27,175 bases of DNA from CAZNER01 sp964572065 (GCA_964572065.1 CAZNER010000023.1:1-27175), one strand, 5' to 3'. Positions 13,879 to 23,312 are shown, counted from the first letter of the stretch. Program-made: numbers and translations. Notes: generated from the sequence alone by a model not told the origin.

Positions 13879-15393
13879 TTAATAATTCACCTTATATACT
13901 ACCATCTCACCATCAACAATAGTGTATCTATCAAGTTTTACTCTGTAAATTTCTTTTAATTCTTCTTTTTTCGATATCTCTGGGTACCAATATGGTAATA
14001 TAATTAAATAATCAGGTTTTTGAGAAATCAGATAATCCCATAAAGGCTCCTCTCTTTCTTTTTTCGATAAACCTTCAGTTACTTCTAAAACCTCAGGAGA
14101 AACTAGTCCAACCATATCAATAATCTCTCTTTGGGAAATATAAGTTATCGCTCCAATATCATTTAATGCTATTACTGAATCTTCTGGAATATTCTCATTT
14201 ACCCAATTCCCAATATTTATATGCATATCATTTATATTCTTTACATTCAATCCAAAAGTTGATCCCCAATTAACCAGCATTATTATCAGATAAATGAATG
14301 TCGAAATTATTGAAACAAATATAGCTTTTCTATTCATTCTAACTTTATACAAAAATTCTTTTATTCCACATATACCAATAATAAAATAAACTGGAATAAA
14401 AGGAATAATATATCTTCCATGATGGCGTAAATTAGGAGCTGTTACGCTTGCTATAAGAGGATAGCCAATTGAAATTAACACTAAAAGTAAATACTTATAA
14501 TTTTTTACACACCTTTTTGCAACAAAGAATAATCCTAATGGTAATAATAAAGTTAATAATGGATTATCAAGCACCAGTAAATAAATATATCTTAATAAAT
14601 ATATAGCTGCTATCTTTAATCTCGAATAAAATGCGAAAGCCCCAACTGCATCTTGTGCATTAAAAGTATTCGGCAAAAAGCTGCCCGTTACTTTAAAACT
14701 AAAAATTAGATAAGGTAAGATAAAAATTAGATAAATAATATTTGGTAAGATTAAACTACTAATAAAATGTTTAACTGACTTCCAGCTTCTAATTTCTCCT
14801 ACAAGCTCATTTAAAACATAGAATCCAAACATTAAATATCCCTCCGGTCTAACGACAGATGCTAATCCTATTATTGATACAATCAAATACTTGTTTTTAT
14901 CTTTTATATAAAATAATAAAAATAAGATCAGAAGAAATGTAAAAAATGTTACTTCCATTCCGCTTAATGCAGCCCAAGCAAATCTCCCGCAAAGCAAAAA
15001 TAAAATTGAAAAAATCAAGGCTTGTCCTTTAGATTTTAAAATCTTTTTAGATAGAAAATAAGATGCTATACCAGACAATATATAAAAAACAGCACTCAAT
15101 ACTTTCGCAATCAATAAATGATCTTTAATAACAATAAAAAAAATTGACAACATCAGAGTCCAGGCAGGAGAAGTAGAACCTGAAGTAGGATTCATCGGAT
15201 TAAATGAAAAGCCCTTACCTTCAGCTACATTTTTAGAGAATTGAAAGTGTATATAAACATCATCAAGAGGAAACCCTAAATTATCTGATGTAATCCTTAT
15301 CTCAAATAATAGAAAAAGTACTAATACTAAAACAGATATTATTATTAAAAATAATATATTATTTTTATCCTCTTTATTTATAACCTTTTTCAT
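13879..15393 (-). CDS. Polytopic membrane protein, GT-C / GT39-like glycosyltransferase
   Basis: The 504 residues have about eleven membrane helices. The first outer loop is FPLDDVYIHFQFSKNVAEGK, then GFSFNP, with the DD motif typical of PMT/ArnT-like GT-C transferases. PTSGSTSPAWTLML follows, as in arabinofuranosyl/mannosyl-transferase-like proteins. The C-terminal soluble part has NIPEDSVIALNDIGAITYIS and IIDMVGLVSPEVL, also seen in this group. The reaction is expected to be transfer from a lipid-phosphate sugar on the outer face. It lies 50 bp upstream of the other GT-C-like gene on the same strand, probably in one transcript. Confidence 0.7.
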   Translation of the reverse strand: MKKVINKEDKNNILFLIIISVLVLVLFLLFEIRITSDNLGFPLDDVYIHFQFSKNVAEGKGFSFNPMNPTSGSTSPAWTLMLSIFFIVIKDHLLIAKVLSAVFYILSGIASYFLSKKILKSKGQALIFSILFLLCGRFAWAALSGMEVTFFTFLLILFLLFYIKDKNKYLIVSIIGLASVVRPEGYLMFGFYVLNELVGEIRSWKSVKHFISSLILPNIIYLIFILPYLIFSFKVTGSFLPNTFNAQDAVGAFAFYSRLKIAAIYLLRYIYLLVLDNPLLTLLLPLGLFFVAKRCVKNYKYLLLVLISIGYPLIASVTAPNLRHHGRYIIPFIPVYFIIGICGIKEFLYKVRMNRKAIFVSIISTFIYLIIMLVNWGSTFGLNVKNINDMHINIGNWVNENIPEDSVIALNDIGAITYISQREIIDMVGLVSPEVLEVTEGLSKKEREEPLWDYLISQKPDYLIILPYWYPEISKKEELKEIYRVKLDRYTIVDGEMVVYKVNY

Positions 15394-15432
15394 AAAAAGA
15401 TTATATAAGGAAATTGAACGAGTTCCAAGACA

Positions 15433-15963
15433 TCATAACTCACCACAATTGACAGTAAAAATTGCCTCACTCTCTTTTTCTGTTGGTTCTGTTTTTAATA
15501 CACATACATTATTTCCTTTTTTAAACCCCTGAAGACTGTCTCCCGCATCAGATCCAAAAATATTTCCATTATCTAACTCAAACCCTTTATCAAGAAGATA
15601 AGTCTTGCTCTCTTCAAAAATTTTATAGTTACCAGTATCAATTATTGAATAAAGTTTAAGGCCTGATACCTTCAATTTATTTCCATCTTCAATCCAATAT
15701 AATTGGTCTTCCTCAGTTTTAAAACCATAACTACAATAATTCGTTTTAATAAAACTATAAAAATCATCTCTGTTAAAATCAGTATTTTTAACTCCAGAAG
15801 ATTGAAATTCCCCAGCTATGTCATCTTCATTATTTATCTTTCTATAATCACTGTTAGTTTCTAATTTAATACTAGCATCGGAATTATTATTATCTTTATT
15901 AAAATAAAAATACCAAACTAACAAACCAATAATAATAACTAAAACCAATATTTTTCTTTTCAT
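15433..15963 (-). CDS. Single-pass membrane-anchored protein with Cys-containing ectodomain
   Basis: The 176-residue product has an N-terminal anchor (KRKILVLVIIIGLLVWYFYF) and no lipobox cysteine. The external domain has three cysteines (TNYCSYG, NNVCVLK, TVNCGEL). The beta-rich ending (GDSLQGFKKGNNVCVLKTEP) looks like a small folded domain. No family is recognised. It lies 39 bp upstream of the GT-C gene and 23 bp after a small helical protein gene, all on the minus strand. Confidence 0.65.
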   Translation of the reverse strand: MKRKILVLVIIIGLLVWYFYFNKDNNNSDASIKLETNSDYRKINNEDDIAGEFQSSGVKNTDFNRDDFYSFIKTNYCSYGFKTEEDQLYWIEDGNKLKVSGLKLYSIIDTGNYKIFEESKTYLLDKGFELDNGNIFGSDAGDSLQGFKKGNNVCVLKTEPTEKESEAIFTVNCGEL

Positions 15964-15986
15964 GATAAAAAATGAAAGATTAACTA

Positions 15987-16298
15987 TTAGACTTTTGAAG
16001 TCGAAACGCCTACAAGATCAATATATTTAAAATACTTTCTTATTTCATCCCAGTATTTATCAGCTACTTTAGAGCTATATAATCTATGACTACTTTTTTC
16101 CATTTGTCTACACAAATCATTTTCTCCTTCTATCAATAACTTATGCACTGCTTCTCCTACCTTCTGGAATCTATCTTCTATTTCTCTTCTCTTTTCTTTC
16201 TCTTCATAATCACTATTCAAAATGAAAAATTCTTGAAAAAGTACCTTGTTTTCATCCCAAATTTCTTCAAATATCTTTTTATATTTAGCTTTTGCCAT
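15987..16298 (-). CDS. Small helical protein of unknown function
   Basis: The 103 residues are almost entirely helical and charged (MAKAKYKKIFEEIWDENKVL, then EEKEKRREIEDRFQKVGEAV, then YWDEIRKYFKYIDLVG). No membrane segment, no metal motif, no recognised family. It is the first gene of the minus-strand series ending at 9205 and is divergent from the coiled-coil gene at 16424, with a 125-bp shared upstream region. Confidence 0.65.
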   Translation of the reverse strand: MAKAKYKKIFEEIWDENKVLFQEFFILNSDYEEKEKRREIEDRFQKVGEAVHKLLIEGENDLCRQMEKSSHRLYSSKVADKYWDEIRKYFKYIDLVGVSTSKV

Positions 16299-16423
16299 TC
16301 TAATAATAAAAAAAAATAATCGATAGCTTTACAATGTTATCAAATATCAAAATTACTTTGCAAACTTTTATTAAATTCTAAATTAGTGTAATATAACAAA
16401 GTCTAATTTTTTAAAATTTATCA

Positions 16424-16819
16424 ATGCCCAACAAAAACAAAAAAAATAACTCCTTAGATCAAAATAAAATAGAAGAATACTTTCAGTTAAAAAGTAGTTT
16501 AAAAACAATTAGAAGAGATCTTAGTGAAATGAAAAAAGAACACGAAGCTAATGACGAATTAAAACAATTAAAAGAAAAAGCGAAATTGTTAAAGAATAAA
16601 ATTAAAAATGATGAAGAAATATATCAAGTCCAACAAAAGTTAGACAATTTAAATGAACGAATAAAATTACTAAAAGAGATAATAAAAGCAGAATTAATCC
16701 AGAATAATAAAAATGAGGTAAAAAGAGAAGGAAGGAAATTAAAAATTGTCCCTGTCTTAAAAGAAGTAAAAGACGAAGATGACGAAAATAACAAGTCATT
16801 TAGAACCAATAATATATAA
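16424..16819 (+). CDS. Small coiled-coil protein
   Basis: The 131 residues form a near-continuous helical coiled coil from about residue 15 to 95 (LKTIRRDLSEMKKEHEANDE, LKEKAKLLKNKIKNDEEIYQ, LDNLNERIKLLKEI), with a polar C-terminal tail. The heptad-like Leu/Ile spacing supports dimerisation. The 3' end overlaps the convergent helicase gene by 24 bases, so the two transcripts would be antisense there. Function unknown. Confidence 0.65.
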   Translation: MPNKNKKNNSLDQNKIEEYFQLKSSLKTIRRDLSEMKKEHEANDELKQLKEKAKLLKNKIKNDEEIYQVQQKLDNLNERIKLLKEIIKAELIQNNKNEVKREGRKLKIVPVLKEVKDEDDENNKSFRTNNI

Positions 16820-17974
16820 TTCCTTAACAGCTCTAGTTACTGCTGTATATAGCCATCTTTGCCACGATTCATCATCTATCTGCTTGAAGCGCTCTTCAAA
16901 TAGAATTACTCTATCTGTTTGACTACCTTGAGCTTTATGCACGGTTAATGCATAGCCGAAATCAAACAAATCACCTTTTAAAATATTTTTTCGCTTTTTA
17001 GTAAAATTAATTGGCTGAGGATTATTAAACTGATCAGCATATATCAAGCCTTTATAAATATAATCATTATTATCTATGTTAATATTTGCATAAAACCATT
17101 TTTTATCATCCCGTTCTAAGGACTTAATAGTACCTAACATTCCATTATAAATATTTTTTCTATGATTGTTTCTTAGACAAACGACTCTATCATTTACACT
17201 AACAACAGGATCTTGAAATCCTAAAGATTGACGCACAAATTTATTTAACTTAATCCTTGTAGAATTATAACCACATAAGATAAATGTATCTTTGTTGTAT
17301 GAACTTAATAATTCTTCCACTTCTTCTCTTGAATCATTATCTTCTTTATCAATCTTTTTAACTGTATCTGAATATTTATTTACTGGTATATATCCATATT
17401 TTCTAGCAATAGTTGATATTCTAATAATAGGATTATCTCTTACTTGTCTATGAATTTGTTCTAATCTTAAAATTGGATCCGACATAAGATTAAAAGACCC
17501 TCTAATAGGGGGAAGCTGTCCATGATCTCCAACTACAATAATAGGTTTTTGATAAGATAATAAATCATTCCATATTATCCCATTAACCATAGATCCTTCA
17601 TCAATTATAATAAGATCATAAATAACCTTATCTTTTTTCTCCCATCCAATAATTTCATCGTTATTATCAATAATTGGAGAATAAATTAACGAATGTATCG
17701 TACCCACATAATCATTCTTATAAATAGACTTTGATTCCTTAAGCTTTATGTCTAATACTCTCGCTGCTTTTCCAGTAAAAGTAACAAAAGCTACTTTAAC
17801 TTTCTTTTTGGATTTCTTTAATGAATCTATTTTTTTCCTAAACAAAGCAATTAAAGTAGTTTTACCTGTACCAGCATATCCTCCTAAAGATATATACTGA
17901 GACTTACTATCATCTAGATACCAATCTATAAGACTATCCAAAACATTTTTTTGATCTCTAGATAATTCAATCAT
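16796..17974 (-). CDS. SF1 DNA helicase, Dda/RecD-like
   Basis: The 392 residues carry the full superfamily 1B motif set. Motif I is GGYAGTGKT (31-39), motif Ia VAFVTFTGKAARVL, motif II LIIIDEGSM, motif III VVGDHGQLPPI. EQIHRQ, a CGYNSTRIKLN block, motif V ALTVHKAQGSQTDRVIL and motif VI WLYTAVTRA follow. The size and lack of long N-terminal extensions resemble phage T4 Dda and short RecD2-type helicases, which move 5' to 3' on single-stranded DNA. A role in replication restart, repair or recombination is likely. ATG 17974 is preferred to the TTG one codon upstream. It is a lone gene, convergent with the coiled-coil gene. Confidence 0.88.
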   Translation of the reverse strand: MIELSRDQKNVLDSLIDWYLDDSKSQYISLGGYAGTGKTTLIALFRKKIDSLKKSKKKVKVAFVTFTGKAARVLDIKLKESKSIYKNDYVGTIHSLIYSPIIDNNDEIIGWEKKDKVIYDLIIIDEGSMVNGIIWNDLLSYQKPIIVVGDHGQLPPIRGSFNLMSDPILRLEQIHRQVRDNPIIRISTIARKYGYIPVNKYSDTVKKIDKEDNDSREEVEELLSSYNKDTFILCGYNSTRIKLNKFVRQSLGFQDPVVSVNDRVVCLRNNHRKNIYNGMLGTIKSLERDDKKWFYANINIDNNDYIYKGLIYADQFNNPQPINFTKKRKNILKGDLFDFGYALTVHKAQGSQTDRVILFEERFKQIDDESWQRWLYTAVTRAVKELYIIGSK

Positions 17975-18062
17975 CAATCTATTATATCAAAATAAATTTA
18001 AATTAATTCTTAATATCCACTTTACGAATTTCATATTTCTATAGTAAAATAAATCATCACCA

Positions 18063-18548
18063 ATGAAAAGAAAATTTATATATATTCTAACAATTCTATT
18101 TATTATAATACTAATTTCTTCTTATAATACGACTGTCAAAGCAGAAGAAGAAAATAATGATAACCCCATCCTTTTCGTAGAAGAAGATTGTTCATACTGT
18201 CAAGCTACAAAAGATTTCATTGAAGATAATTCCATATCGAACAAAATTAATATTCTGTATATAAGAGAAAATCCCGATAATGCTGCCTTTTATAATAAAG
18301 TCTGTGAGAACGCAGGAATATCTTTATATGAAAGAGGGATTCCTCTCTTATATGATAATGACAATGTTGTCAATTCTGCAGATAAAATAATACAATACTT
18401 AGGAGAAAAATATTCACTTTCAACTGAAGGTTATGAATTAGAAAATAACAATAAGAACACATCCAATAAAATAGTATTTCTTATACTTGGAATTGGAATC
18501 GCTTTTTCTTTTGTTTTCTTAAGCTTATCAAAATTAAAAAAGAAATGA
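18063..18548 (+). CDS. Exported thioredoxin/glutaredoxin-like protein, membrane-anchored
   Basis: The 161 residues begin with a signal or anchor (KRKFIYILTILFIIILISS). A thioredoxin-fold domain has NPILFVEEDCSYCQATKDFI (C43-x-x-C46 active site) and YERGIPLLYDN, where P94 fits the cis-proline. The end has a membrane helix (NKIVFLILGIGIAFSFVFL). A further cysteine, C81, lies in the domain. The fold faces the outside and could reduce or form disulfides there. Its stop overlaps the start of the next gene, a CcdA-like electron carrier, which would recharge it. This gives the classic cytosol-to-outside thiol relay. Confidence 0.82.
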   Translation: MKRKFIYILTILFIIILISSYNTTVKAEEENNDNPILFVEEDCSYCQATKDFIEDNSISNKINILYIRENPDNAAFYNKVCENAGISLYERGIPLLYDNDNVVNSADKIIQYLGEKYSLSTEGYELENNNKNTSNKIVFLILGIGIAFSFVFLSLSKLKKK

Positions 18549-19216
18549 ATAAACTAACTTTACCATTAATAACAATCGGAGCTTTAGGAGACTCTATCAA
18601 TCCGTGCGCTCTTGGAGTATTAATCTTCCTAGTTAGTTTCTTAATTTCAATACGAAAAAAAGGAAAAAGTTTTCTAGCAATAGGGGTGGTATACATTCTC
18701 TTTATTTTTATTACTTATTTCTTAGCAGGTATTGGATTGTTAACTTCAATTCGAAGATTGGGCATCTCTAATATTATCTATAAACTAACATCAATTGCAG
18801 TTATCATAGCAGGATTAATAAACATGAAAGATGTCTTTTGGAAGGATCACGGTTTTTCACTTAAAATTCCCGAATCCAAAAAACCTCTTATTACAAAATA
18901 TATTCAAAAAGCTTCCATTCCAGCTACAATCGTTCTTGGAATTCTTGTCTCGATAATCGAACTACCATGTACAGGAGGAATATATATTGCAATTATTGGA
19001 TTAATCGCTGAACAAGCTACATTTATAAATGGAATATTATACTTAATTTACTATAATATTATTTTTGTGTTACCATTAATAATAATACTCTTTATGGCTC
19101 ATTTCAGTTTATCTTCAGAAACCCTGAAAACATGGCAAAAGAAAAACAAAAGAATCTTAAGACTTATCATGGGAATCGTCATGATAACCTTAGGATTACT
19201 AATGCTAATTTATTAA
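18545..19216 (+). CDS. ccdA: CcdA/DsbD-type transmembrane thiol-disulfide carrier
   Basis: The 223 residues form about six membrane helices with the family's paired cysteines: DSINPCALGVLIFL (C21) in the first helix and IIELPCTGGIYIAI (C142) in the fourth, both followed by short residues as in CcdA. The length is typical. CcdA-like proteins take electrons from cytosolic thioredoxin and pass them to extracytoplasmic thioredoxin-fold proteins, which fits the gene directly upstream (4-base ATGA overlap). The symbol is used in the family sense. Confidence 0.85.
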   Translation: MNKLTLPLITIGALGDSINPCALGVLIFLVSFLISIRKKGKSFLAIGVVYILFIFITYFLAGIGLLTSIRRLGISNIIYKLTSIAVIIAGLINMKDVFWKDHGFSLKIPESKKPLITKYIQKASIPATIVLGILVSIIELPCTGGIYIAIIGLIAEQATFINGILYLIYYNIIFVLPLIIILFMAHFSLSSETLKTWQKKNKRILRLIMGIVMITLGLLMLIY

Positions 19217-19229
19217 TTCTAAAATATAA

Positions 19230-20402
19230 ATGAAAACTTGCTTCAACGTTATTCGTAGTTTAATTGCAGTAATATTAAGTATCCTATTGTTGGTAGTAAT
19301 ACTGGTGGGAATTCCACTATCATCTTTATCTTCATCAGTTTCAAACCCAGAAAATGTAAAGTCTTGGTTTGTAAATAGCAAAATATATGATAACTTTGTT
19401 GAATCTCTTATTAATATGACAGGTGAAATGCCTGATGAAAATCTTCCTGAATTCCTTATACAAGAAGATAATAAAGAAGAATTAAGTAATGCTTTAAATA
19501 CAGTTATTACTCCAGAATGGCTTCAAGTTACCGTAGAAAGAGCTATCGACGGAACTTATAAATGGCTGTCTGGAGAATCGGAAATTCCAGACTTCGAAAT
19601 AGACTTTGTTGATAAGAAAACAATATTTTTAGATGAAACAACAAACTACATAAAGAAGTCACTCGAATCTTTACCAGAATGTACTGAAGAAGAATTAGAA
19701 AAAACAGAAAATAAAGATTTTAATCCTATGGAAGCATCTTGTATTCCACCTGATTTTAATCTTGAAAATACTGACGATCTTAAAGCTGAAATAGAAAACC
19801 AGTTAAATGAATCCGAGATTTATAAAGAAGGAAAGGTTGAATCAGGTAAGTTCATTACAATAGATCAAGATATCACAGATAAAGTACAAAAAATATATGG
19901 TATATTCAATAAGCTTCCTCAAATTATCCTCGTCGTAATAGCAGTAATATCTTTAATTCTATTTATAACTATCCCTGGACTTTCTGGAAGCTTACTCATA
20001 ACAGGTTTACTTTGGTTAATAAGTGGCAGTTTCTTGATAGTAGCTAACCTTATCATTAAGAATAAGTTCGATCATATTTACCAAGTTAACATTGCTGCAT
20101 TAACTCAAGAACAAAAAATCTCATTACCTAACTTCGTAAAAAATCTATTACAAACAATTCTTTCAGATATAAAAGGGGATATCGTACAATTATCGTTAGT
20201 ACTTGTTATATTAGGTTTTGTATTTATAGTTGGAGGAATAATATTGAAATTTTCAAAAAAAAGATACTTCATTAAGGATGAAGGTAAAGAAACAGTAAAA
20301 AACCCAAATCAAGACAAACCCTTAGAACTAGGAGGTGATAAAAAACAATCCCAACAAACTAATAAAGAAAAAGGTAACGAACCTGAAGTAACATTAAAAT
20401 AA
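19230..20402 (+). CDS. Four-pass membrane protein with Cys-containing ectodomain
   Basis: The 390 residues start with one membrane helix (LIAVILSILLLVVILVGIPL), followed by an external domain of about 200 acidic residues. Two membrane helices lie around 231-275, another near 318-340, and the tail is long and charged (KDKPLELGG-like). The ectodomain has exactly two cysteines, C151 and C171, in an acidic Pro-rich stretch; they could form one disulfide. It is 13 bp after the CcdA gene and probably in the same operon, which makes it a candidate client of the thiol relay (inference). No family recognised. Confidence 0.7.
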   Translation: MKTCFNVIRSLIAVILSILLLVVILVGIPLSSLSSSVSNPENVKSWFVNSKIYDNFVESLINMTGEMPDENLPEFLIQEDNKEELSNALNTVITPEWLQVTVERAIDGTYKWLSGESEIPDFEIDFVDKKTIFLDETTNYIKKSLESLPECTEEELEKTENKDFNPMEASCIPPDFNLENTDDLKAEIENQLNESEIYKEGKVESGKFITIDQDITDKVQKIYGIFNKLPQIILVVIAVISLILFITIPGLSGSLLITGLLWLISGSFLIVANLIIKNKFDHIYQVNIAALTQEQKISLPNFVKNLLQTILSDIKGDIVQLSLVLVILGFVFIVGGIILKFSKKRYFIKDEGKETVKNPNQDKPLELGGDKKQSQQTNKEKGNEPEVTLK

Positions 20403-20404
20403 AC

Positions 20405-20527
20405 CTAACAACAATCTTTTAAACTTTCTTCTAATTTTTCTATAGCTTGTTGCTTTTCCTTATCAATTAGCTTTGAATTATCTTTCTCTTTTTCTCTCTT
20501 TTTTTTATCCTTATTGAATAGTCTCAC
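20405..20527 (-). CDS. Small charged protein ending in Cys-Cys, downstream of tldE
   Basis: This 40-codon ORF starts with GTG at 20527, five bases after the tldE stop, and ends in TAG only two bases from the end of the convergent gene. The product begins RLFNKDKKKREKEKD and continues with SKLIDKEKQQAIEKLEESL before KDCC. It is helical and highly charged with a terminal DCC. Position and coding-like composition support a real gene, but GTG starts are rare in this window and the ORF is short. TldD/TldE are proteases that act on small peptides in other bacteria, so a substrate or partner role is possible but untested. Confidence 0.5.
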   Translation of the reverse strand: MRLFNKDKKKREKEKDNSKLIDKEKQQAIEKLEESLKDCC

Positions 20528-20532
20528 AATTT

Positions 20533-21837
20533 TTATTCTAAAGTAATGCCAGTAGAGTAAGAAATACCTGGAAGAGGAAATATACCATTTGATACAAATT
20601 CAACATCTTTATTTAAATCATCAAAAAAGTTCCCAAATATTATTGTCTTCACAGAACCAACTACATTACCGTCTTTAATATAGAGAGAATATGGTGAAGA
20701 TAAAGAATAATCACCTGTTATAAAGTTCTGAGTATGTAATCCTAAAATAGAAGGTACATATATCCCCTCTTCACAATTAGAGATATATACACTTGTATTT
20801 TTAACATCTTTATCACTTTTATGAAAATATTCGATTATATTTGGTGTATTCAAGGATGCAGTAGTTGGTTTCATACTCAGCTTTTTAGCATTCTTTAAAT
20901 CTAAGACTGGCGTAATCAATTTCCCCTTGTCAATGAATGTAACAGTATTAGCTCTAACTCCTTCTCCTGAAAAATTAGTTCCTCCAGGGGTTAATCTCTT
21001 TAATGGATCTGTTTTTAAAGAGAACCAGCTACCAAACTTTTTCACCCTTTTAATAAAATCCTTTTTATGGAAATGTGACATATTATTAGCAATTTTTGTC
21101 CCGTCTAAATTAGCATATATGAAAAATGCAAACAACTCATAAGTTTCCTCAGGTGATATAATTACTTTTAGATTTTTAGTTTTAAATTTACCAATTTTAA
21201 TAATATTATTTGTTGAGTCATACAATTGACCCTGAAACTTTAGATTATTTTTAAATTCATTAATCTTTAAAGGTTGTCTCGAATCTAATATAAAATAGAA
21301 TCTATTATTCCATACAATTCCCTCACTATAATTAGTCAACTTTTGCTCAAGTGTAAAACCTTTTGAATTATATACTTTAATTTTAACTTTCGAACTTGAT
21401 AAAATTGCTTCATGAGACTTTATGCCTACCCTACTTTCAATTTGAATCGTTTGTTTTAATTGATCTACTAAATAATCTTTCCTCTTATAGATAATTTTAT
21501 CTACTTCACGAGAAAATTGCTTAACAGGAAATCTAATATTGTATGGTTCAACAAACTCCTTTCCATATTCGTCTTTATAACTAACTAATTTTGCCCTATT
21601 TAACAAATATTTTGGATCTTCAAAATCATTACTTGTTATATTTACTGTACTGATCTCATCATTTTTCCATAATATTTTTATCGATCCGCTAAGATTTATT
21701 GCATTCTCGATAGGTGAATAAGGGCCACCAATAATTTTACCATTTATTCCGAAATCTACCTTTTCAGTTTCAATCTTATTGATAAGAAAATCTTTTACTT
21801 GTGTATTCTTTTTTAAAACATTTACAACATTTTTCAT
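20533..21837 (-). CDS. tldE: TldE/PmbA-family protein, partner of TldD
   Basis: The 434 residues match the PmbA/TldE half of the TldD/TldE heterodimer. The N-terminal segment has FGINGKIIGGPYSPIENAIN, and the C-terminal part has the typical ending (NTVTFIDKGKLITPVLDLKN, TGDYSLSSPYSLYIKDG, SVKTIIFGNFFDDLNKDVEF, GIFPLPGISYSTGITL). No HExxxH motif is present, as expected for the non-catalytic subunit. Its ATG overlaps the tldD stop by one base, indicating coupled translation. The complex cleaves peptides and unfolded substrates in the cytosol. Confidence 0.83.
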   Translation of the reverse strand: MKNVVNVLKKNTQVKDFLINKIETEKVDFGINGKIIGGPYSPIENAINLSGSIKILWKNDEISTVNITSNDFEDPKYLLNRAKLVSYKDEYGKEFVEPYNIRFPVKQFSREVDKIIYKRKDYLVDQLKQTIQIESRVGIKSHEAILSSSKVKIKVYNSKGFTLEQKLTNYSEGIVWNNRFYFILDSRQPLKINEFKNNLKFQGQLYDSTNNIIKIGKFKTKNLKVIISPEETYELFAFFIYANLDGTKIANNMSHFHKKDFIKRVKKFGSWFSLKTDPLKRLTPGGTNFSGEGVRANTVTFIDKGKLITPVLDLKNAKKLSMKPTTASLNTPNIIEYFHKSDKDVKNTSVYISNCEEGIYVPSILGLHTQNFITGDYSLSSPYSLYIKDGNVVGSVKTIIFGNFFDDLNKDVEFVSNGIFPLPGISYSTGITLE

Positions 21838-23312
21838 TAACTAACTGTTATAAATTTATTCGGTGATAAAAGAATTAATGGAGCTTTTTTTGATACATTT
21901 ACAGATTGTCCACTCTTCCCACAAACTCCAATAGAAGTATATTTTTTACCGAAAGCTAATTCTGCAGATCTTAAAGCTTCTAAAGTCACTCCACTAAAAA
22001 TTAAAGGCTTCAAATAGGTTATTTTATCTTCTTCTAATTTCACCGAAGCTATAGAGCCAAATTGAAAATTCCCTTTTTGCTGATCAACCTGTCCTCCCCT
22101 AGATCCAATAAGATATATTATTTCAGGATATTTTTTAAAAATTCCCTTATCTCTTAATACCTTTTGAATCATCTTAATATCTGTAATAAGATGATTAAAT
22201 CCTAGCTTGATAGTATGTCTATTATCTAACTCTATCTGTGTAGAAGACATTCTTGGTACAGGAATATCCGAATATGACTCCATTCTTGAAGCTCCTGTTA
22301 AGTCACTACTTGTCTTTTTTGCAGTAATAACATCACTTAATAAATTATAAACCTTACCATTTTTGACAATTTCAGCTTTTGTCCTCTTGACACCATAACC
22401 ACTATATGGGAAATAAGCAAAGTCTTCTTTTCCAGCATAATCAAAAACATTAACATACGAATTAGCAACTTTTTTGCCCTTATCTATCTGCCCATTCTTT
22501 AATAGAGGACTATCGCTATAAAAGTTATCCGATTCAGCTGTATGACCAAATGCTTCATGTACAAACACACCAGCGATTTCTGAATCAATCAAAAGTGGAT
22601 ATTTACCCCCTTTTAATCTATCTGCTTTCGAATAACGCTTTATTAAATTGTACATGAATCTAATTCTTCTTTTTAACCTTCTCACTTTTTTCTCATCGTG
22701 TAACAAATTATACCCTTTTCCATGAATATTCTCATAAATTTGATTAACCTCACTATCTCTTCCAGTATGCATATAAATATTCAAAAAACTATATATCAAC
22801 TCAAATCGGATATCAGTTTTATCACTTCTAAAAACTCTCCAATTAGTATCATTAAAAGCTACAGAATTTGAAATCGATTCATTTGGATATTTACTAATAA
22901 AATCATTGTGTATCTTAAATAAATCTTTTTGTAATTTAGATTGGGATACTTTAAAAGGATTACCCTCCAATTTATCTACTATCTTATCTTGAACAGGCTT
23001 AAGATTGAATATCTCCTTTACTGGCTCAAAATTATTTTTAGCCACATCTGAAGAACTAATTGCTTGATCTAAACATTCAAATAATCTATCTTCATTGCTT
23101 ACAGTATCTACAGACGAAAATCCCATATGTCCTGTCTTTTGAAATGCTTGGATACCAGTACCCTTTGATTCAACTAAACTAGATTCATCAATCTTTTTAT
23201 TTTTACAATTTAGAAACCTTGATTTATTTTCTTGACAGCGTATTACCAAGTATACTCCTTTTTGATCTGCACATTTTATTAATTTTTCATAAATATTCTT
23301 ATTTATACTCAT
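21837..23312 (-). CDS. tldD: TldD metalloprotease subunit
   Basis: The 491 residues have the catalytic zinc motif HEAFGH (H252, E253, H257) after IDSEIAGVFV, followed by TAESDNFYSDSPLL. Later family blocks are YFPYSGYGVKRTKAEIVKNG, TGASRMESYSDIPVPRMSST and GSRGGQVDQQKGNFQFGS. The length matches TldD (about 480). It forms the active subunit with TldE downstream. In Escherichia coli the pair processes microcin B17 and degrades CcdA antitoxin; the natural target here is unknown. The ATG at 23312 has only AT-rich sequence upstream and no Shine-Dalgarno. Confidence 0.87.
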   Translation of the reverse strand: MSINKNIYEKLIKCADQKGVYLVIRCQENKSRFLNCKNKKIDESSLVESKGTGIQAFQKTGHMGFSSVDTVSNEDRLFECLDQAISSSDVAKNNFEPVKEIFNLKPVQDKIVDKLEGNPFKVSQSKLQKDLFKIHNDFISKYPNESISNSVAFNDTNWRVFRSDKTDIRFELIYSFLNIYMHTGRDSEVNQIYENIHGKGYNLLHDEKKVRRLKRRIRFMYNLIKRYSKADRLKGGKYPLLIDSEIAGVFVHEAFGHTAESDNFYSDSPLLKNGQIDKGKKVANSYVNVFDYAGKEDFAYFPYSGYGVKRTKAEIVKNGKVYNLLSDVITAKKTSSDLTGASRMESYSDIPVPRMSSTQIELDNRHTIKLGFNHLITDIKMIQKVLRDKGIFKKYPEIIYLIGSRGGQVDQQKGNFQFGSIASVKLEEDKITYLKPLIFSGVTLEALRSAELAFGKKYTSIGVCGKSGQSVNVSKKAPLILLSPNKFITVS

